From NCBI GenBank assembly GCA_017304655.1, contig JAFKLY010000006.1:124001-188000 (forward strand): a DNA stretch of 64,000 nt, in the 5' to 3' direction. Origin of the DNA: Sphingomonas sp. (lineage in GTDB: Bacteria; Pseudomonadota; Alphaproteobacteria; Sphingomonadales; Sphingomonadaceae). The notes beneath the pieces were generated by a model. The model made no database searches, was not told where the DNA came from, and worked only from the letters and a program-made list of their open reading frames with translations. Numbering within the stretch: the first letter of the stretch is position 1; every line of letters begins with the position of its first letter. Shown here in pieces: positions 1 through 8,022 of the stretch. The translations under genes and the position numbers were made by a program.

Positions 1-1
1 G

Positions 2-559
2 CCGCGCATGAAAACGCATGGTGAGGGCGGCCATATTCTCGCCACGTCATCGACTGCCGGTCTCACCGCCGTCACGGGAGCGGGCATGTATACGGCCGCC
101 AAGTTTGCCGTAACCGGCCTTATGGAGACGCTCGCGGGTGAACTGCAGGGCACGAATATCGGCGTCTCGGTCTTCTTCCCCGGCCCGGTGTCGACCAATC
201 TGGGCGCGACGACCCATGCCGTCCGCCCCGCACATCTTCAGAACGACGTCACGCTGCCAGACCCCATCTCGCCACCGGCTGTCGATACGAGCGTGTTCAT
301 GAGCAAGGAAGAAGTCGGCCAACGCGTTCTGCGGGGCATGGAGCGAAACGATCTTTTCATCTTCAGCCATCCTGAATTTTCGGAAGGAATCCGGGCTCGC
401 AACGATGCACTGATGCGTGCGATCCCGCGCGAACCGACGAACGACGCACGTGTCGCCGTCATTCGTCAGTTCGGGTCTTTGTTGTATAACCCGATTTACG
501 ACACGCAGGCCGACGGACCGGGCCCTTTCCGGCATGCGGCGGCAAACGCGGCATCGTAG
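2..559 (+). CDS. short-chain dehydrogenase/reductase, 5'-truncated by window edge
   Basis: C-terminal part of an SDR-family NAD(P)-dependent oxidoreductase; the reading frame is open to the first base of the window, so the true start and the Rossmann glycine motif lie outside. Seen here are a serine-rich strand (ATSSTAG), the active-site YxxxK motif (YTAAK) about 20 residues later, and the PG after the following strand (FPGPVSTNL), in the order expected for classical SDRs. The C-terminal extension of about 100 residues is longer than in minimal SDRs. The substrate cannot be told. The gene ends 365 bases before the convergent rtcA gene. Confidence 0.85.
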   Translation, partial: PRMKTHGEGGHILATSSTAGLTAVTGAGMYTAAKFAVTGLMETLAGELQGTNIGVSVFFPGPVSTNLGATTHAVRPAHLQNDVTLPDPISPPAVDTSVFMSKEEVGQRVLRGMERNDLFIFSHPEFSEGIRARNDALMRAIPREPTNDARVAVIRQFGSLLYNPIYDTQADGPGPFRHAAANAAS

Positions 560-924
560 CAGGGCGATCGACGAAGGCGATTGTGGCGGGGCTGAACAGC
601 CTGGACTGTGCGACGAAGCCGCCGTCGCGGAGCTCTACTGAACGGAAGGCAGCTTTACTTCACCCGCCCGTGAAAGCGGACTTTCCGGATCGTCCGACTT
701 AGCAGCCGTTTGACGGCGTCGATGAACGAGCGGCAGCTTACGCCTAACGACTTTCGAAAGCAGACATTACGGATCGTCCCCAGACCCGGACAATCGGAGA
801 TAGCAAAAGTTGAAGTGAAAGGATGTCCGCTATCAGTGAGCCGGTTCGCTCGTCCGGACGGCATTTATGTCGGCGGCGACCGACCAGGGCCGGACTCGCC
901 GTTCATGCAGCGGTGTCCGACCTC
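560..924. other. intergenic stretch between convergent SDR gene and rtcA
   Basis: No convincing gene on either strand. The nonamer GGATCGTCC occurs at 687-695 and again at 771-779, each in a similar context of fragments such as AAAGCGGAC and AGCAG/AGCGGCAG. This looks like a degenerate intergenic repeat rather than coding sequence. No hairpin followed by a T-tract was seen. Confidence 0.4.
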
Positions 925-1941
925 CTATCCCAGACCCACCTCGTGTACGCCCCCGTCGCGCCGTGCAAGCTGGAGCTTGGTACCGAGAAACTTCTCGACC
1001 CCATCGATGGCCGTGAGCAGATGGCTGCCCGGCTTCACTGTGGAGAACCGCCCACCCTTCGCCAGCGCAAAGGGGAGGACGAGCTGATCCTGCAGATACG
1101 GTCCGACGAAGGCGGAGGATGCCTGATAGCCTGCCATGCGGTTTGCTGCCGTCTTGGCCAGTGCCTGCGCCGGCACGCCCAGCTGACCGAAGCCGGTGAC
1201 GATCTCCGTCGCATGCGCATAATCCGCCTGGAGCAACAATGCATTGCCTGGCCCCGCGCCATCGGGCAGCTGACGGACGGCGAAGGTCTCTGCGGGCCAG
1301 TCGGTCAGCATCTTGCGCGCAGCCTGGATCTCGCGGTCGGCGATGTCGAACGGCAGCGCCGCGAACAGCGCTGTCGCGGACACGCCGAGCAGCTGCCCGC
1401 GCTCGACACAGTCGATGGGCTTGAGTGGCGCCGGCTGGATGTCCACCTCGATGCGCCCACCGCCGCGCGGATAGAAGCCATGGCGGATCAGCCGCGCCGA
1501 GACCGTCGGCCCCATGCGGTTGATGATCGGCAGGAAGCACCGCTCGATAAACTCGAACGGCGGTGCCAGCATATTGTGCGTGCCGCCTTCGAGCATGAGG
1601 CGCGAGGGCGCATCCGCAAGGATGAGCGGCATGAGGATGGTCTGAAGGACGAGACCCGTGCTCCCCGCCGTCCCGACCGCGAACTGATAGTCGCCGGGCA
1701 CGACACGACCGGGGCGGAAAGTCAGCTCCGAAGAGCCCACGCTCAATCCCGAACATTCGGCGTTGCCGATGACACAGGCGGCTTCGACCGCGGTCACATG
1801 CTGGCGCATGAGCCCCGGTTTCGACCGTTTGGCGCGGATGTTGATGATCTGGAAGGGTTCGCCGGTGACGAGCGACAGCGCGCAAGCGTTGCGCACCATC
1901 TGGCCACCGCCTTCCCCTTCCGCTCCGTCAATGATGATCAT
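925..1941 (-). CDS. rtcA: RNA 3'-terminal phosphate cyclase RtcA
   Basis: 338-residue RtcA, which converts RNA 3'-phosphate ends to 2',3'-cyclic phosphates through an adenylylated intermediate. Family signatures are the N-terminal IIIDGAEGEGGGQMVRNA block, THNMLAPPFEF around residue 120, the glycine-rich FYPRGGGR segment, and a C-terminal SHLLTAIDG that fits the nucleotidylated histidine region. I chose the ATG at 1941 because GGGAGAAG sits just upstream; it overlaps the stop of the preceding gene as ATGA, implying translational coupling. It is the last gene of the rtcB operon, which is predicted to be driven by sigma-54 and RtcR. Very confident in function. Confidence 0.95.
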   Translation of the reverse strand: MIIIDGAEGEGGGQMVRNACALSLVTGEPFQIINIRAKRSKPGLMRQHVTAVEAACVIGNAECSGLSVGSSELTFRPGRVVPGDYQFAVGTAGSTGLVLQTILMPLILADAPSRLMLEGGTHNMLAPPFEFIERCFLPIINRMGPTVSARLIRHGFYPRGGGRIEVDIQPAPLKPIDCVERGQLLGVSATALFAALPFDIADREIQAARKMLTDWPAETFAVRQLPDGAGPGNALLLQADYAHATEIVTGFGQLGVPAQALAKTAANRMAGYQASSAFVGPYLQDQLVLPFALAKGGRFSTVKPGSHLLTAIDGVEKFLGTKLQLARRDGGVHEVGLG

Positions 1942-2420
1942 GACTTCTCCCGGTGGTAATAATTGACGTCCGGCATCCACCAGAACATCCAACTTTTGGC
2001 GTGCCTGTCGTCCGATGTGTCGATGCCGAAGTCGCCACCTCCGTTTTCAACCTCAGCCAAAGCGGCGGCCAGCTTTCGCAGCCGTCTATCGCCGACCGTG
2101 AGAACCAGCATGGCAGCGTCCGGCATGAAATTCAGATCTTCCGAGGAAGGTTGGTATTCGACTCGCAGCTTCTGAAACTGCTCCGCCGGCCTGTTTTGCC
2201 CATAGTTCGGGACATACAACACAGCATCGGTCACCTGCTCGAGCATTAAGGTGCGATGGCACGGCGGCCCTCCATGCATCCGATCAAGCAAATTGCGGAA
2301 CGACCGACATCCCGCTGGGTCGGCGGCGAGCTGCCAACCGTCCCATCCTCGTCGGGCATTGGCGTAGCGCCAGACATAGAGACGCCCCTCCTGCGTCCAG
2401 TCTCTGACGGTGTTTCTCAT
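1938..2420 (-). CDS. unknown protein encoded between rtcB and rtcA
   Basis: 160-residue protein I do not recognise. It is soluble by inspection, with no signal peptide or membrane segment, and is rich in Trp near both ends (WTQEGRLYVW, KSWMFWWMPD). The middle contains PSSEDLNFMPDAAMLVLTVG and a helical RLRKLAAALAEVENGGGDFG stretch. It starts 28 bases after rtcB and its stop overlaps the rtcA start by ATGA, so it is an integral member of the RNA-repair operon and probably co-expressed in a fixed ratio with RtcA. A role as an RNA-repair accessory or RNA-binding factor is inference from position only. Confidence 0.75.
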   Translation of the reverse strand: MRNTVRDWTQEGRLYVWRYANARRGWDGWQLAADPAGCRSFRNLLDRMHGGPPCHRTLMLEQVTDAVLYVPNYGQNRPAEQFQKLRVEYQPSSEDLNFMPDAAMLVLTVGDRRLRKLAAALAEVENGGGDFGIDTSDDRHAKSWMFWWMPDVNYYHREKS

Positions 2421-2448
2421 GGGAAATCCTGAGATCTGCGTGAAGGGG

Positions 2449-3678
2449 CTAGCCCTTCACGCAGACAACCTGTTTCAACGTGTGGACGATCTCCACCAGA
2501 TCGGCCTGGGCGGCCATCACGGCTTCGATCGGCTTGTAGGCCTTGGGCGTTTCGTCGATGACGCTCTCGTCCTTGCGGCAGGCGACGCCCGCCGTGTCGG
2601 CGATATGCTCGTCGAGCGAGACCAGCTTCTTGGCCTGGGTGCGGGACATCACGCGTCCCGCGCCATGGCTGCAGCTCTCGAACGCGTCCTTGTTGCCAAG
2701 GCCGCGCACAATGAAGCTCTTCGCGCCCATCGAGCCCGGGATGATGCCCATCGTGCCCTTCGCCGCGCGCACCGCGCCCTTGCGGGTCACGAGCACATTC
2801 TCGCCGAAGTGGTTTTCCCGCGTCACATAATTGTGATGGCAGTTCACCGCCTCGAGCTCGGCATCGAAGGGCTTGGCGATCTGGCCGCGCAGCGCCCGGA
2901 TCACATTGGTCATCATCATCCGGCGGTTCAGCGCCGCGAAGTCCTGCGCCCACTCGACCGCCTCGACATAATCGTAGAAATGGTCGGTCCCTTCCGGGAA
3001 GTAGGCAAGGTCGTCATCCGGCAGGTTGATGAACCACTTGCGCATATCCTGCTTGGCGAGCTCAATGAAGAAGGTGCCGATCGCATTCCCAACGCCGCGC
3101 GAACCCGAGTGGAGCATGATCCACACGCGCTGCTCGGTATCGAGGCAGAGCTCGATGAAGTGGTTGCCCGTTCCCAGTGTCCCGAGATGCACAAGGTTGT
3201 TCGTGTTCTTGAAGCGCGGATATTTGGCCGTGATGCGGTCGAAACGCGCCACGATGGTCGCCCAGGCCTCGACGATCTCGGCCGGGGGGTCACCCCACGA
3301 GCCATGATCGCGCTTGCCCCGCTGCGCCTCGCGGCCATGCGGCACGGCCCGCTCGATGGCGGCGCGAATGCCCTCCAGATTGTCGGGAAGATCGCTCGCC
3401 ATCAGCGAGGTTCGCGCCGCCATCATGCCGCAGCCGATATCGACACCGACCGCCGCCGGGATCACCGCGCCCTTGGTCGGGATCACAGATCCCACTGTAG
3501 CGCCGATGCCGACATGCACGTCCGGCATCACCGCCACATGTTTGAAGAGGAACGGCATCTGAGCCGCCTTGCGGAGCTGCTCATGCGCCTTCTCGTCGAC
3601 GGGAACGCCACGCGTCCACATCTTGATCGGCTTGCCGCCCTCGACATGCTGTACATCGAATGTCGTCGTCTCGGTCAT
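2449..3678 (-). CDS. rtcB: RNA-splicing ligase RtcB
   Basis: 409 residues, the usual length. RtcB joins 2',3'-cyclic phosphate or 3'-phosphate RNA ends to 5'-OH ends using GTP and Mn2+. Visible active-site blocks are PDVHVGIGATVG, GVDIGCGMMA (metal-binding Cys), LGTLGTGNHFIEL (metal-binding His/Asn), MLHSGSRGVGN, the HHNYV histidines and CSHGAGRVMSR (guanylylated His region). The start is supported by AAGGAGG seven bases upstream of ATG. It is the first gene of rtcB-unknown-rtcA, divergent from rtcR. A roughly 240-base structured leader separates it from a sigma-54-like promoter. Confidence 0.97.
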   Translation of the reverse strand: MTETTTFDVQHVEGGKPIKMWTRGVPVDEKAHEQLRKAAQMPFLFKHVAVMPDVHVGIGATVGSVIPTKGAVIPAAVGVDIGCGMMAARTSLMASDLPDNLEGIRAAIERAVPHGREAQRGKRDHGSWGDPPAEIVEAWATIVARFDRITAKYPRFKNTNNLVHLGTLGTGNHFIELCLDTEQRVWIMLHSGSRGVGNAIGTFFIELAKQDMRKWFINLPDDDLAYFPEGTDHFYDYVEAVEWAQDFAALNRRMMMTNVIRALRGQIAKPFDAELEAVNCHHNYVTRENHFGENVLVTRKGAVRAAKGTMGIIPGSMGAKSFIVRGLGNKDAFESCSHGAGRVMSRTQAKKLVSLDEHIADTAGVACRKDESVIDETPKAYKPIEAVMAAQADLVEIVHTLKQVVCVKG

Positions 3679-3720
3679 GATCGACCTCCTTCATCCTTCT
3701 TCGTGGCGGCGACGAGGCAT

Positions 3721-3874
3721 GGCGAGACTTTTTCACTGCGCTATCCGGGCTTCCTCTTTGAGAGGGAGCAGAGGAGGGGACCTCCTGCCGCGGAGGCAGC
3801 CGCGCCGCGTACGCTGGGCGACGCCCTGTGAATCTCGCCGGTCCTCGGGGCGGCTGGCCCATTCCAGCCGCCCC
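3721..3874 (-). ncRNA. structured leader RNA of the rtcB operon
   Basis: The minus-strand sequence between the sigma-54-like promoter and rtcB folds on inspection into several helices. First is a perfect 11-bp hairpin with a 6-base loop (3847-3857 with 3864-3874). A long-range closing helix follows: GGCGAGATTCAC (3828-3839) pairs with GTGAA + TCTCGCC (3732-3736 and 3721-3727), interrupted only by a 4-base bulge. Inside it lie small hairpins GGGC/GCCC, CTGCC/GGCAG, AGGAGG/CCTCCT and CCTCT/AGAGG. The segment GCCCGGATAGCGCAG resembles the 5' end and D-arm of a tRNA. Known bacterial rtc loci can carry Y-RNA-like transcripts, so this may be an RNA substrate, sensor or leader. The fold was made by eye. 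Confidence 0.5.
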
Positions 3875-3925
3875 AGTTTCCACCTGCCGGCCGCGTAATC
3901 CGCCGCGGTCGACGTGTAACTCTTA

Positions 3926-3941
3926 AGCAGGAGACGTGCCA
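3926..3941 (-). promoter_or_regulatory. sigma-54 (-24/-12) promoter for rtcB operon
   Basis: Read on the minus strand, TGGCACG-TCTC-CTGCT differs from the sigma-54 consensus TGGCACG-N4-TTGCW by one base. It lies in the rtcB/rtcR divergent region and points towards rtcB, exactly what an operon activated by the sigma-54 activator RtcR needs. The predicted transcript would begin about 240 bases before the rtcB start codon and include the structured leader. Confidence 0.75.
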
Positions 3942-4078
3942 GTTCTTGGAAGGAAATTGGGGAACATAAATAATATATTGATTTTAAATAATTTTAGATT
4001 TTTTTGGCCGCTGAGGCCACAATGAACACCCCAAAATATTCTATCGCAGTGGATATACTTTTATCTTATTGGATAGAA

Positions 4079-5677
4079 ATGAAATCGCTTACGGTCATCA
4101 GCTTCCTTGGCTCGACGCTAGACGCGAGCAAATTCGGTCCTTCCCGCTGGAGCAAATGGAGGCCCAACGTCGGTCTCACCATGCATGAGGATCTGCGCGT
4201 CGATCGGTTGATCATGCTGCACGGCACCCCACACCGTCGGCTCGCAGAATATGTCGCGGAGGACATCGCCTCGGTCTCGCCTGAGACGAGCGTCGACATG
4301 CGCCTGCTCGACTTCAAGAACCCCTGGGACTTCGAGGAAGTGTTCGGAAAGCTGCTCGATTTCGCGCGGGCTGAGCTGTTCGATCCCGACACGCAGGACT
4401 ATCTCATTCACATCACCACCGGTACACATGTTGCACAGATTTGCCTCTTCCTGCTGACCGAGGCGCGCTATCTCCCGGGGCGGTTACTCCAGACCCAGCC
4501 CAAGCGCGGCGCGCCCGATCCGGTCGGGACATGGAGCGTCATTGATCTCGATCTCTCGCGCTATGACAGCATCGCCACGCGCTTTGCCGTCGCAAGCAGC
4601 GAGAGTGCATCCTTTCTCAAGTCCGGCATCGAGACGCGGAACGCCGCCTTTAACGAGATGATCGACGAGATCGAGCAGGTGGCCGGGCGCTCCAAGGCGC
4701 CGATGTTGCTGATGGGGCCGACCGGTGCGGGCAAGAGCCTGCTCGCGCGCCGTATCTACGAGCTCAAGAAGCTTAAGCACCAGATCGCCGGGCCGTTCGT
4801 CGAGGTGAACTGCGCAACCCTCAAGGGCGACAGCGCCATGTCTGCACTGTTCGGCCATCGCAAAGGCGCGTTCACGGGGGCGGTCGCCGATCGCCCGGGC
4901 CTGCTGCGCTCGGCCGACAGGGGCATGCTCTTCCTGGACGAGATCGGCGAGCTGGGGCTCGACGAGCAGGCAATGATCCTGCGCGCCGTCGAGGACAAGC
5001 GCTTCCTTCCGGTTGGCGCGGACAGAGAGGTCGTGTCCGACTTCCAGCTCAGCGCCGGCACCAATCGCGACCTCGGCGAGGCGGTCTCGGCCGGAGACTT
5101 CCGCGACGATCTGTATGCGCGCCTCAACCTGTGGACCTTCCATTTACCGGGCCTTGCCGAACGGCGCGAAGACATCGAGCCCAATCTCGACTATGAGCTC
5201 GATCGCTACGCCGAACGCGAAGGCACGGCCGCGACCTTCAACAAGGAAGCCAGGCAGCGCTACCTGGCCTTCGCTACGTCTGCAGACGCCCGCTGGCCCG
5301 GTAACTTCCGCGATCTCGCCGCCAGCGTCACCCGCATGGCCACGCTCAGCCCCAAAGGCCGGATCGATCTCGACTGCGTGGGCGCCGAGATCGCGCGCCT
5401 GCGCCGGCTCTGGTCTGGGCAGGTCGTCAATCAGGCCAGCCTGGTGTCGGAAGTGCTTGGCGACGAGGCCACGCAGGAGCTCGACCTCTTCGAACGCGTC
5501 CAGCTCGAGGAAACGATCCGCATATGCCGAGTCAGCCGCTCGCTCTCGGAAGCGGGTCGCACCCTCTTCTCCGCTTCACGTGCTCGCAAGAGCAACATCA
5601 ACGACGCCGACCGGCTGCGGAAGTATCTCGCGCGCTTCGGGCTGGAGTGGGCCCAGTTGCACCTCACTGCTGCTTAA
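4079..5677 (+). CDS. rtcR: sigma-54-dependent activator RtcR
   Basis: 532 residues, the same length as the E. coli protein. RtcR senses RNA ends through an N-terminal CARF-type domain (about 1-180; RWSKWRP, DYLIHITTGTHVAQI) and activates the rtc operon with sigma-54. The AAA+ domain shows Walker A (GPTGAGKS), the sigma-54-contacting GAFTGA loop, and Walker B (GMLFLDEIGE); a helix-turn-helix tail follows. I chose the ATG at 4079 because the protein then starts at the conserved MKSLTVISFLGS strand; an ATG 75 bases upstream would add an AT-rich, unrelated extension. Divergent from rtcB with a nearly consensus -24/-12 site between. Confidence 0.95.
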   Translation: MKSLTVISFLGSTLDASKFGPSRWSKWRPNVGLTMHEDLRVDRLIMLHGTPHRRLAEYVAEDIASVSPETSVDMRLLDFKNPWDFEEVFGKLLDFARAELFDPDTQDYLIHITTGTHVAQICLFLLTEARYLPGRLLQTQPKRGAPDPVGTWSVIDLDLSRYDSIATRFAVASSESASFLKSGIETRNAAFNEMIDEIEQVAGRSKAPMLLMGPTGAGKSLLARRIYELKKLKHQIAGPFVEVNCATLKGDSAMSALFGHRKGAFTGAVADRPGLLRSADRGMLFLDEIGELGLDEQAMILRAVEDKRFLPVGADREVVSDFQLSAGTNRDLGEAVSAGDFRDDLYARLNLWTFHLPGLAERREDIEPNLDYELDRYAEREGTAATFNKEARQRYLAFATSADARWPGNFRDLAASVTRMATLSPKGRIDLDCVGAEIARLRRLWSGQVVNQASLVSEVLGDEATQELDLFERVQLEETIRICRVSRSLSEAGRTLFSASRARKSNINDADRLRKYLARFGLEWAQLHLTAA

Positions 5678-5731
5678 GCAATGCGTACGGTAAGTATCGG
5701 GTTTCACCGAATTTGGGCTAGGAATTGATGC

Positions 5732-6643
5732 ATGGCTTTTGGTGTCTTCATCCATCGCTCCGACTCGATCTATGAGGACACCCCCGCCGAGCGTTACCAG
5801 TTCCCCCCGCAGTATCTGGGCCGAGCGCGCGCGTGCGAAGGTGACTGGGTCATCTATTACGAACCGCGGAAGATGCCTGAGACGCGGGGCTATTTTGCGG
5901 TCGCCAAGGTCGAACGGATCGTGCCGGATCCCTCGGCGCCAGACATGTACCTCGCCCTCATTGAGGCCGGCAGCTACCTGGACTTTGCCAATCCCGTCGC
6001 TTTTGCGGATGACTCTGGCACTCTGGTCGAACGAGGCTTGCTAAACGAAGCCCAGCGCATCTCGGGTCGGGCGCAAGCAGCTGTACGCTCACTTTCACCG
6101 AGCGACTTCTACCGCATTATCCAGGCTGGTCTGGACGACGAGCACCCCCTGCTTCCGAGGGTCGGAGTGGGCCAACCACAGACTTGGTCGAATGAGCTGA
6201 ATGAAGAGCGGGCCGAGTTCCGCATTGAAGAAGAACGAGAGCGGGTCTCCACTCTCATTTCCCGCGCCGTGCGTGATCGGGTTTTCCGGAAGATCGTGCT
6301 GCGTGCCTATGATGAGCGATGTGCGGTGACCGGGCTGAAGCTCATCAACGGCGGCGGCCGAGCTGAAGTCGAAGCAGCGCACATCCGACCAGTCGAAGCA
6401 AACGGACCTGACATCGTCAGCAACGGATTAGCGCTCTCGGGTACTGCACACTGGATGTTCGATCGGGGCCTCATTGGTTTGGATGACGACATGTCGATCC
6501 TCATTTCTCGCCAGGCCAATGATGTGGACGGTATCCGATCGATTATTAACCCAAGCGGCCGTGCCATTGTGCCCGCAAGATCAGCGGATCGACCTCACCT
6601 TCAGTTTGTCCGCTGGCACAAAGAGCGCTGCTTCAAGAACTAG
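5732..6643 (+). CDS. HNH endonuclease with N-terminal PUA/EVE-like region
   Basis: 303 residues. The C-terminal third has an HNH_2-type nuclease motif: DERCAVTGL, EAAHIRP, then NGLALSGTAHWMFDRGLIGLDDD. Residues about 1-100 (FIHRSDSIY, GDWVIYYEPRK, GYFAVAKVERIVPDP) read like a PUA/EVE/ASCH-type beta-barrel, a fold used by modification-dependent nucleases to read modified bases. It lies 54 bases downstream of rtcR on the same strand and could be read through from it. It may be a type IV-like restriction enzyme guarding the neighbouring element. The nuclease call is firm; the reader domain and target are inference. Confidence 0.8.
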   Translation: MAFGVFIHRSDSIYEDTPAERYQFPPQYLGRARACEGDWVIYYEPRKMPETRGYFAVAKVERIVPDPSAPDMYLALIEAGSYLDFANPVAFADDSGTLVERGLLNEAQRISGRAQAAVRSLSPSDFYRIIQAGLDDEHPLLPRVGVGQPQTWSNELNEERAEFRIEEERERVSTLISRAVRDRVFRKIVLRAYDERCAVTGLKLINGGGRAEVEAAHIRPVEANGPDIVSNGLALSGTAHWMFDRGLIGLDDDMSILISRQANDVDGIRSIINPSGRAIVPARSADRPHLQFVRWHKERCFKN

Positions 6644-6950
6644 GAGCTCGTCAACGTGTTTGTCAGCTTGCGCTGCCAAGTGACCGGGCCCATCGCGGGG
6701 CGCTGGGTCCCGGGGGTCGATAACATCTAGGTTGCGCATGGGCAGGGTCGGCGCTGCGCGAGATGGGAAGCTCTCGCGCCGCCCCTGCCTGATGAGAGGA
6801 TTTCGATGACGGCACTGACGGGCATCTGGATCGAGAGCGCTCCGGCGCTGGTCGGCCGCGTCTGCTGACGATCACCGGGCTGCATCGGGCATTGCGGCTT
6901 TCGTCGTCTTTCTGTCGTCGTAGCCGTCGGAGGTGTCTGACATAGTTATG
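6644..6950. other. intergenic, possible 20-codon remnant ORF
   Basis: No full gene. A 20-codon ORF (6806-6868, plus strand, beginning MTALTGIWIE) follows a good GAGAGGA ribosome-binding site and is preceded by a GGAAGCTCTCGCGCC/CCTGATGAG leader-like sequence, but it stops early. It looks like the start of a truncated accessory gene near the left part of the tRNA-Leu element. No copy of the tRNA-Leu 3' end was found here, so this is not a demonstrated attachment site. Confidence 0.35.
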
Positions 6951-7712
6951 TCACACACCCAAGACGTCACGAGACCGCGCTTGAAACCATTGGATGGCGC
7001 TCTCGCCCAGGTTGCGAGATGTGCCACAACGCTTACCCACCACCTCGGAAAACTGCGCATACCTGCCGCTAAGGCCGGCGCTGCGGCGGGCCGAGGCACT
7101 GGCAGCCTTGAGGATGTAGGCCGTCGCGGCGTGGGCGTTGTGGAGGTAGGATGCGCGATCGCCCTTGGCAAAGGCCGCATTGGCGGTGAGACCGACGTGT
7201 CGGCTGTGCACAACATAGCGTTTCCAGGGTATGCCCACCTGCTTGCGCCAGGATCGGAACAGGCGGTTGAAGTCCTTTCGCAAGCTAGGTGGGACATGCA
7301 TGAGGACGTGCGAATGGACACCATGGCGCGGGCCGTTCTCCATCACCCAGACATGGGCCGAGGCATGACCCCGGGAGCGCATCCAGTCATAGATCAGGCC
7401 CAGGAGATGCTGGCGGCTGGCCTGCGGATCGGTGATGCCCGCAAGCGTCCAGTCCACGGTGATCATCCGGTTGAGCGGAAGGCCGATACGATCTGCATGA
7501 TCGACGGCGTTCTGGATCAGCCTGACTTGCGCGGTCGAGAGGGATACGGTGGTGCGTTTGCTGCCGGTTGTACTGCGAGAACTGGGATTCCTTTCGCGCG
7601 TGCGCCGCGTTGTCGCGTTGGAATTCTCGGATTTTGAGCGTTTTTTGGGCCGGTTTTGGCCGATCTTTTTCGCGTTTTTGGCTCTTAGGATACGGAGATT
7701 CTTTTGGGTCAT
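6951..7712 (-). CDS. putative rolling-circle-type replication protein of small integrated element
   Basis: 253 residues. The first 55 residues are very basic and low-complexity (AKNAKKIGQNRPKKRSK), consistent with nucleic-acid binding. The body has features like HUH Rep proteins in order: a MITVDWTL strand (about 83), an H-x-H pair in HGVHSHVLMHVPP (about 130-142), and a tyrosine in AATAYILKAA (about 205). Phage or plasmid replication proteins of this type occur next to integrases in alphaproteobacterial elements. I chose the ATG at 7712 because AAGGG lies seven bases upstream; an ATG at 7718 is too close to it. The family call is tentative. Confidence 0.5.
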   Translation of the reverse strand: MTQKNLRILRAKNAKKIGQNRPKKRSKSENSNATTRRTRERNPSSRSTTGSKRTTVSLSTAQVRLIQNAVDHADRIGLPLNRMITVDWTLAGITDPQASRQHLLGLIYDWMRSRGHASAHVWVMENGPRHGVHSHVLMHVPPSLRKDFNRLFRSWRKQVGIPWKRYVVHSRHVGLTANAAFAKGDRASYLHNAHAATAYILKAASASARRSAGLSGRYAQFSEVVGKRCGTSRNLGESAIQWFQARSRDVLGV

Positions 7713-7795
7713 GGCCATGCCCTTACCGACAGGATTGAGAGGAGCGAGCGCCCGGCCGGGAGCTCGCACTCGAAACATGCTGATGAAGGGCTGGA

Positions 7796-7987
7796 TCAGG
7801 TACGGGAGCTGTCCAGCAAGCTCTTGATGGATTCCGCCGTGATCAGGCTGCGGCGACCGAGCTTGATCAGATCAAGCTTACCCTCGCGGGCGAGCTCGTA
7901 GATGCGTGTGCGGCCAAGAGAGGTGACGCGGCAGGTCTCCGCGATGCTGTAGGCGAGGGGATCGTGGTTGAGGGTGTTGCTTGGCAT
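7796..7987 (-). CDS. excisionase/AlpA-like helix-turn-helix protein
   Basis: 63-residue MerR/AlpA-type DNA-binding protein: AYSIAETCRVTSLGRTRIYELAREGKLDLIKLGRRSLITAESI matches the helix-turn-helix-plus-wing pattern of excisionase-family (helix_turn_helix, DNA-binding) proteins. It lies between the Rep-like gene and the unknown 178-residue gene, all on the minus strand with the integrase, so it is probably the recombination directionality factor or regulator of the tRNA-Leu element. Confidence 0.8.
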   Translation of the reverse strand: MPSNTLNHDPLAYSIAETCRVTSLGRTRIYELAREGKLDLIKLGRRSLITAESIKSLLDSSRT

Positions 7988-8022
7988 TGTACGGCTCCGT
8001 TCGTGATGAACCGCCGAATCAA

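Noticed and set aside
823..1959. 378-codon plus-strand ORF opposite rtcA
   Set aside because: Shadow of rtcA; low-complexity Arg-rich product with no family features.
2410..3831. Long plus-strand ORF (473 codons) opposite rtcB
   Set aside because: Fully antisense to rtcB, whose protein is clearly recognised; long reverse ORFs are expected in GC-rich genes.
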